The notes under the pieces are model-generated. The model saw only the letters and a list, made by a program, of their open reading frames with translations. It was not told where the DNA came from and searched no databases. Shown in pieces: positions 61,658 to 64,000 of a stretch of 64,000 nt of DNA (position 1 is its first letter; each line of letters starts with the position of its first letter). This DNA comes from Eutypa lata (Eukaryota; Ascomycota; Sordariomycetes; Xylariales; Diatrypaceae): the NCBI GenBank assembly GCA_022661535.1, contig JAKULF010000006.1, positions 4,397,001-4,461,000 of the forward strand, in the 5' to 3' direction. Position numbers and translations under genes: made by a program.

Positions 61658-62384
61658 TGCGATAGTATTTGTGAGAAAAAACAACAACAGCATTAACCAT
61701 TCAATCTGCAAGGAACATGGTGAATGTCAGGGAGTTGATAGGGATTTGCAAAAGGTCGTGATAGAAAATGCAAGAGGCGTCTTGACTATTTAAACATAAA
61801 ATTCTAGAAGGATCACGGTTCGGTATACAGAAATCTAGGCCCCCTAACACAAGGTTTGATTATTCCTTCGCAACATATGAGCCACCGCCAAATTTATTCT
61901 TACCATCCAAATCAGTGAAACGAGGTTGTCTTAGTTTAGACCAAGATCCTTAGAGCCTTATGACTATTCCATTCACCCTATTGGTTAGCGGGTAGGTGAG
62001 GTTGTTGGTGTCGCCCAATACGTGAGCACATGTGATAAATGATCTTCATAGTACAAGCATGTATTACGCGATATACTATGGTTAATGCTATGGTCTCTCA
62101 CGGGGGCGATATATGACATCGAGCAAGCTGAGGTAACACAAACGTCGACCTGCGACGCAACTGAGATTATAAAGTAGTGATTTATATTAAACTCTGAAAG
62201 ACATAATGAACGTCATAAAAAATACTAGAAAACTACCTATCGATGTAGGTATTGTACCAGTTACATGCCTGATTCGATTTCTCCTTGCCTAGGAAATCAT
62301 CAGCAAATCCATGAATAGAATTAGTCCATCTCATTGGCCCACCCATTACAGAGCTCAATAAATACATGCCAAGGGCATAGTTAG
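61658..62384. other. Spacer between the SLATT gene and the P450
   Basis: About 0.7 kb, AT-rich, no gene. It serves as SLATT upstream region and P450 3' flank. Confidence 0.6.
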
Positions 62385-64000
62385 TTAGACGTTCAGATTC
62401 CCATCTGTTACCCTCACCCAAAATTCCTCGATCTGAAAGGTTACATAGCCCTTACAATGCCAGGAGGCACCTGGATTGACGATTTGAAAATCAAATTCAC
62501 GCAATAGCTAAAGATGCACTGTTAGAAGAAGGAGGATCAAGAAGAGAGAAACTAGGTCGATTGAGACAAACCTGAACTATCACCTTATTCAACTCGATCA
62601 AGGCGATCTGTTTCCCCAGGCACGACCACCGACCATAGCCAAAGATAAGGTCGACAGTCCTCAACAGCTTAGCCTTTTCCCCCGGCTCGCATTCCAGGAA
62701 TCGTTCCGGGCGGAAAAAGTCGGCATCTTCGCCAAACACCTCCTTGCTGCGAACCATACTCCAGATGTTTAGGAAGATATCGGTACCTCCGGGAATGAAC
62801 CTACCACAAACCGTGTCGCCCCCGGGAGGTACCTGCTTCGGGAAGCCATTAAGCGCTGGCGGCGTCGTTCTGAGCCCCTCGGATATAACCGCCTTTTTCA
62901 TAGTCATTCACCATTACTTCACACGTATTGAATATTCCGCTTTGGAAGAGCAACATACCTGTAGATATGGGAGTTGTTTGGCCTCTTCATAAGTGACAGG
63001 GTTGGAGATGCGTCCTTGCTGGATCGCCTCTGATATTTCGCCCTTGAGCTTCTGATACGCGTGAGGGGCAGAAAGTAGATGAAGGAAGATTCCTTGCATT
63101 CCCGCCGTTGTGGTTTCTGCACCTGCGGGTATCTGTATAGCAAGCTCCACTTGACAGTCCCGAGGCGTCAGGCCACGATCAATCCACTCATCCTGCTATC
63201 TTCAGTAGTCATTCTCAGGTACGGGCTATTATATACTACATGTGGTATTATAAGGAAGGGCCAACCTACCAACAAAGATGCATGGTCTCGTTCCTTGTTG
63301 AGACCGTCATTGAAGCGCTTTGTGACCAAATAGTCGAGAAGTCTGCGATGAAGCCGGGTTAGCCGGGTGTGAAACTCAATATAGAATCATAGGTACGATT
63401 ACCCTAAAAAGCCTCCCAAGCCTTTAGTATCCGTTGGCTTTGGACCAGCCAAGGCTATATAGGCCTTGGAGGAGAAGATAGCTCTAAGGAGTGGGATCAT
63501 CGGGAAAGAATGGAGAAATGGAACGAAGTCGGAAACGAAAGAAATAAAGTCGAAACGATCCGTATCAGTTGTGAGGTTTCCCCAAGGTTCACCCACGCCG
63601 ATTAGGGTGATGAGGTCTACTTGGAAAAACTTTATGAGCCGACTGAAGTTCAACATTCTGGAATCACGGCCGCTGAGGTAGCTGTTCCTGATGATGTCTG
63701 CCATGATTGCCACTTGCGAGTCGACATCTTTCTCCAGATCCATGTTGCCCCTACCAGCATAGGCCGCGGCTATCCTGGCTTTCTTTTTGTCGTGCTGCGC
63801 AGTATCGGGCTCCGACAAGACGCTGTGGTCCCAGGGGTCAAACCGCATACTGGCATACCAAGCGCCACGAGGGTATGCTGATCGGACTGAGTTGATATGT
63901 GACATGGCCTCTGAATCGTATACCATAACCTCGTTGGGTCCGATACGCATAACTTTGCCATGCTTCTCCTGTTCCTTGGCGAAAATGAGGTGGCTACGAC
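62385..64000 (-). CDS. Cytochrome P450 (pisatin demethylase-like), N-terminus cut by window
   Basis: Minus strand, exons in the window: 64000-63403 (continues beyond the edge), 63342-63270, 63192-62959, 62892-62572, 62507-62385; all splices keep phase. The N-terminal hydrophobic anchor is outside. Visible motifs: VMRIGPNEVMVYDSEAMSHI (beta-1 region), SRLIKFFQVDLITLIGVGEP, the helix I site IPAGAETTTAG (A-G-x-E-T-T), helix K EGLR (ExxR) at AVISEGLRTTPP, the FRPERFLE region, and the haem loop FGYGRWSCLGKQIAL with Cys present, then ELNKVIVQLLREFDFQIVNP to the end GNLNV. All catalytic elements in view are intact. Sequence type matches fungal P450s near pisatin demethylase, which oxidise plant or fungal small molecules; the substrate is unknown. 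Confidence 0.92.

Overview
The window is nuclear DNA of a filamentous ascomycete, most likely a Sordariomycete. The evidence is the gene structure (short introns of roughly 60-150 nt with GTAAGT-like donors, CTAAC-like branch sites and CAG/TAG acceptors), widely spaced single genes, and the gene set: a COT-1/NDR kinase with a Q/G-rich N-terminus, a Pho80-like cyclin, RTA1, GMC oxidoreductase, fungal SLATT and pisatin-demethylase-like P450 genes. There are no operons. Gene models below were assembled by hand from open reading frames and splice signals, with reading phase checked across every junction.

Layout. 1-0.9 kb: 3' end of an ankyrin-type gene, cut by the left edge. 3.4-6.5 kb: three-exon AAA+ ATPase with an N-terminal DUF7025-type region. 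7.5-9.2 kb: RSC7/Npl6 chromatin-remodelling subunit. 11.0-12.8 kb: secreted-type FAD amine oxidase-like protein. 14.2-15.3 kb: RTA1 membrane protein. 16.5-17.1 kb: relic of a cytochrome P450. 18.0-19.3 kb: secreted GH43-like protein. 19.3-31.8 kb: about 12.5 kb with no recognisable gene, rich in microsatellites. 31.8-33.0 kb: cyclin-box protein with a long upstream leader. 35.6 kb: tRNA-Pro(AGG) with an intron. 37.7-38.9 kb and 39.8-42.1 kb: a zinc-type alcohol dehydrogenase/enoyl reductase and a GMC oxidoreductase, convergent. 42.1-47.9 kb: gene-poor, with membrane-protein-like debris. 47.9-50.1 kb: NDR kinase (cot-1). 51.3-52.1 kb: SF3a subunit 2 (Prp11). 53.1-54.7 kb: Tim54. 55.7-56.7 kb: FAM192A/Fyv6-type protein (minus strand). 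57.6-58.6 kb: small secreted protein (minus). 60.8-61.7 kb: fungal SLATT two-TM protein (minus). 62.4-64 kb: cytochrome P450 (minus), running off the right edge.

The genes fall into two classes. The conserved core genes (RSC7, cyclin, tRNA, COT-1, SF3a2, Tim54, Fyv6-like) serve chromatin, growth polarity, splicing and mitochondrial import. The accessory genes (ankyrin, FAD oxidase, RTA1, GH43-like, ADH/enoyl reductase, GMC, small secreted protein, SLATT, P450s) look like niche-adaptation, secondary metabolism or self/non-self genes and sit beside long AT-rich or repeat-rich spacers containing gene debris. The items most worth a second look are the SLATT gene (a two-TM effector family tied to conflict systems), the decayed P450 whose haem cysteine codon now reads tyrosine, the 12.5 kb gene-free block, and two short sequence motifs that recur in many spacers. 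I did not find a clearly new multi-gene system.
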